A DNA stretch of 6,340 nucleotides. It comes from Candidatus Krumholzibacteriia bacterium. Its GTDB lineage: Bacteria; Krumholzibacteriota; Krumholzibacteriia; Krumholzibacteriales; Krumholzibacteriaceae. A program made the position numbers and the translations under genes. The DNA lies in NCBI GenBank assembly GCA_028706585.1, contig JAQTVX010000133.1, forward strand, positions 1 through 6,340. The letters are read 5' to 3'. Numbering within the stretch: position 1 is the stretch's first letter; the number at the start of each line of letters is the position of its first letter. Below, piece after piece: positions 5,624-6,340 of this stretch. Under the pieces are notes generated by a model. The model did not search any database. It saw only the letters and a program-made list of their open reading frames with translations, and was not told the DNA's origin.

Positions 5624-6340
5624 TGTCGTGAAACCGCCGGGAAGAGATCCGTCGGCGAGCGACCGGGTGCGCTCCGCGCTGGCCGCCGCGCTCTCGGAGC
5701 TGGGCCTCGCGGTCGAGAGCGCCCGGATACAGATAGAGCGCCCCGACGATACGACGCACGGCGATCTCTCGACGAACGTCGCCCTCGTCATGGCGAAGCA
5801 GCTGAAGCGCAACCCGCGCGAGCTAGCGGGAGAGATCGCGGGGCGCGTGTCGCTCGACAAGGATTTCGTAGACAGGGTCGAAGTGGCGGGCCCCGGATTC
5901 GTCAATTTCGCGTTTTCCCGCCGGTACGTGACGGAGCAGGCCAAAGAGATCGTGAGGCTCGGGAGCTCATACGGCAACTCCGATCTCGGCGGCGGCCGCG
6001 CGATCCAGGTCGAGTTCGTTTCGGCGAATCCCACCGGGCCTCTCGTCATCGTCTCGGCGCGCGCCGCGGCTATCGGCGCTGCCCTCGTCAACATCCTCCG
6101 CAAGACGGGTTTCGACGCGCAGGCGGAGTACTACGTGAACGACGCGGGAACGCAGGTCGCCAAGCTCGGGCTCTCGCTTCTCACGAGATTCCGCCAGAGG
6201 CTCGGGGAGGATGCGCCGTTTCCCGAGGACGGCTATCCTGGAGAATATCTCGTCGATATCGCGCGGGCGATCCCCGAGCAGGACGGCCGCGCATGGCTAG
6301 CCCTGGCGGAGGCGGAGGCCGCCGCCGCGTTCGGCCGATT
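5613..6340 (+). CDS. argS: Arginyl-tRNA synthetase, N-terminal part, with atypical HIGH region; 3' end outside window
   Basis: Class I enzyme that charges tRNA-Arg. The first 242 codons are present and the frame is still open at the window edge. Residues of about 15-110 form the ArgRS-specific N-terminal (Add1) domain, with THGDLSTNVAL (48-58) and VAGPGFVNFAF (91-101). The catalytic domain opens with VEFVSANPTGPL (133-144), and the conserved YYVNDAGTQ is at 173-181. Between them the usual HVGHGR-type signature reads VIVSAR (145-150): both HIGH histidines and the glycine are replaced, although the flanks align without gaps. No single shift of reading frame restores it. The start is ATG at 5613, with AGGAG at 5601-5605 seven bases upstream, overlapping rsfS by 11 bases. 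The next in-frame GTG is at 5628. The anticodon-binding domain and any KMSKS-like motif lie beyond the window. Confidence 0.93.
   Translation, partial: MASNVVKPPGRDPSASDRVRSALAAALSELGLAVESARIQIERPDDTTHGDLSTNVALVMAKQLKRNPRELAGEIAGRVSLDKDFVDRVEVAGPGFVNFAFSRRYVTEQAKEIVRLGSSYGNSDLGGGRAIQVEFVSANPTGPLVIVSARAAAIGAALVNILRKTGFDAQAEYYVNDAGTQVAKLGLSLLTRFRQRLGEDAPFPEDGYPGEYLVDIARAIPEQDGRAWLALAEAEAAAAFGR

Overview
This is a GC-rich, gene-dense bacterial chromosomal segment with every gene on the + strand. It reads as ordinary core genome rather than a mobile or defence island: I see no transposase, phage gene, tRNA, rRNA, CRISPR array or attachment site. GTG and TTG starts are frequent (comEB, nrdR, tatC, rsfS), and several genes overlap or nearly touch. 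The glyA-comEB-nrdR order is familiar from deltaproteobacteria-like and other environmental lineages. Together with an unusual argS active-site sequence, it suggests an uncultured high-GC lineage, possibly FCB-group or deltaproteobacteria-like. That placement is inference only.

Layout. Positions 2-1335 form a nucleotide and one-carbon module: the 3' part of glyA (interrupted by an in-frame TAG at 32-34), a dCMP deaminase that overlaps it by 4 bases, and the ribonucleotide reductase repressor nrdR. GlyA makes the methylene-tetrahydrofolate and the deaminase makes the dUMP that thymidylate synthase combines; NrdR tunes deoxynucleotide supply. A 94-base gap with two GC-rich hairpins follows. Next comes a secreted protein of unknown function (1430-2293) and tatC (2306-3055), 12 bases apart.

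A second transcription unit probably begins at a good sigma-70-type promoter (3115-3143) in front of a trans-polyprenyl diphosphate synthase (3198-4202). That gene is followed by an imperfect terminator-like structure with a seven-T run that ends only 14 bases before the next start codon. Then come amrS, a radical SAM enzyme of the AmmeMemoRadiSam family (4273-5265), the ribosome silencing factor rsfS (5267-5623), and the 5' part of argS (5613 to the window edge), packed almost without gaps.

The main oddities are (1) the amber codon inside otherwise well conserved glyA sequence, (2) an ArgS whose HIGH catalytic signature reads VIVS although both flanks are intact, (3) a 21-base near-perfect palindrome inside nrdR, (4) paired hairpins ahead of the secreted-protein gene, with one abutting its ribosome binding site, and (5) the terminator-like element pressed against the amrS ribosome binding site. 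I found no convincing new multi-gene system.
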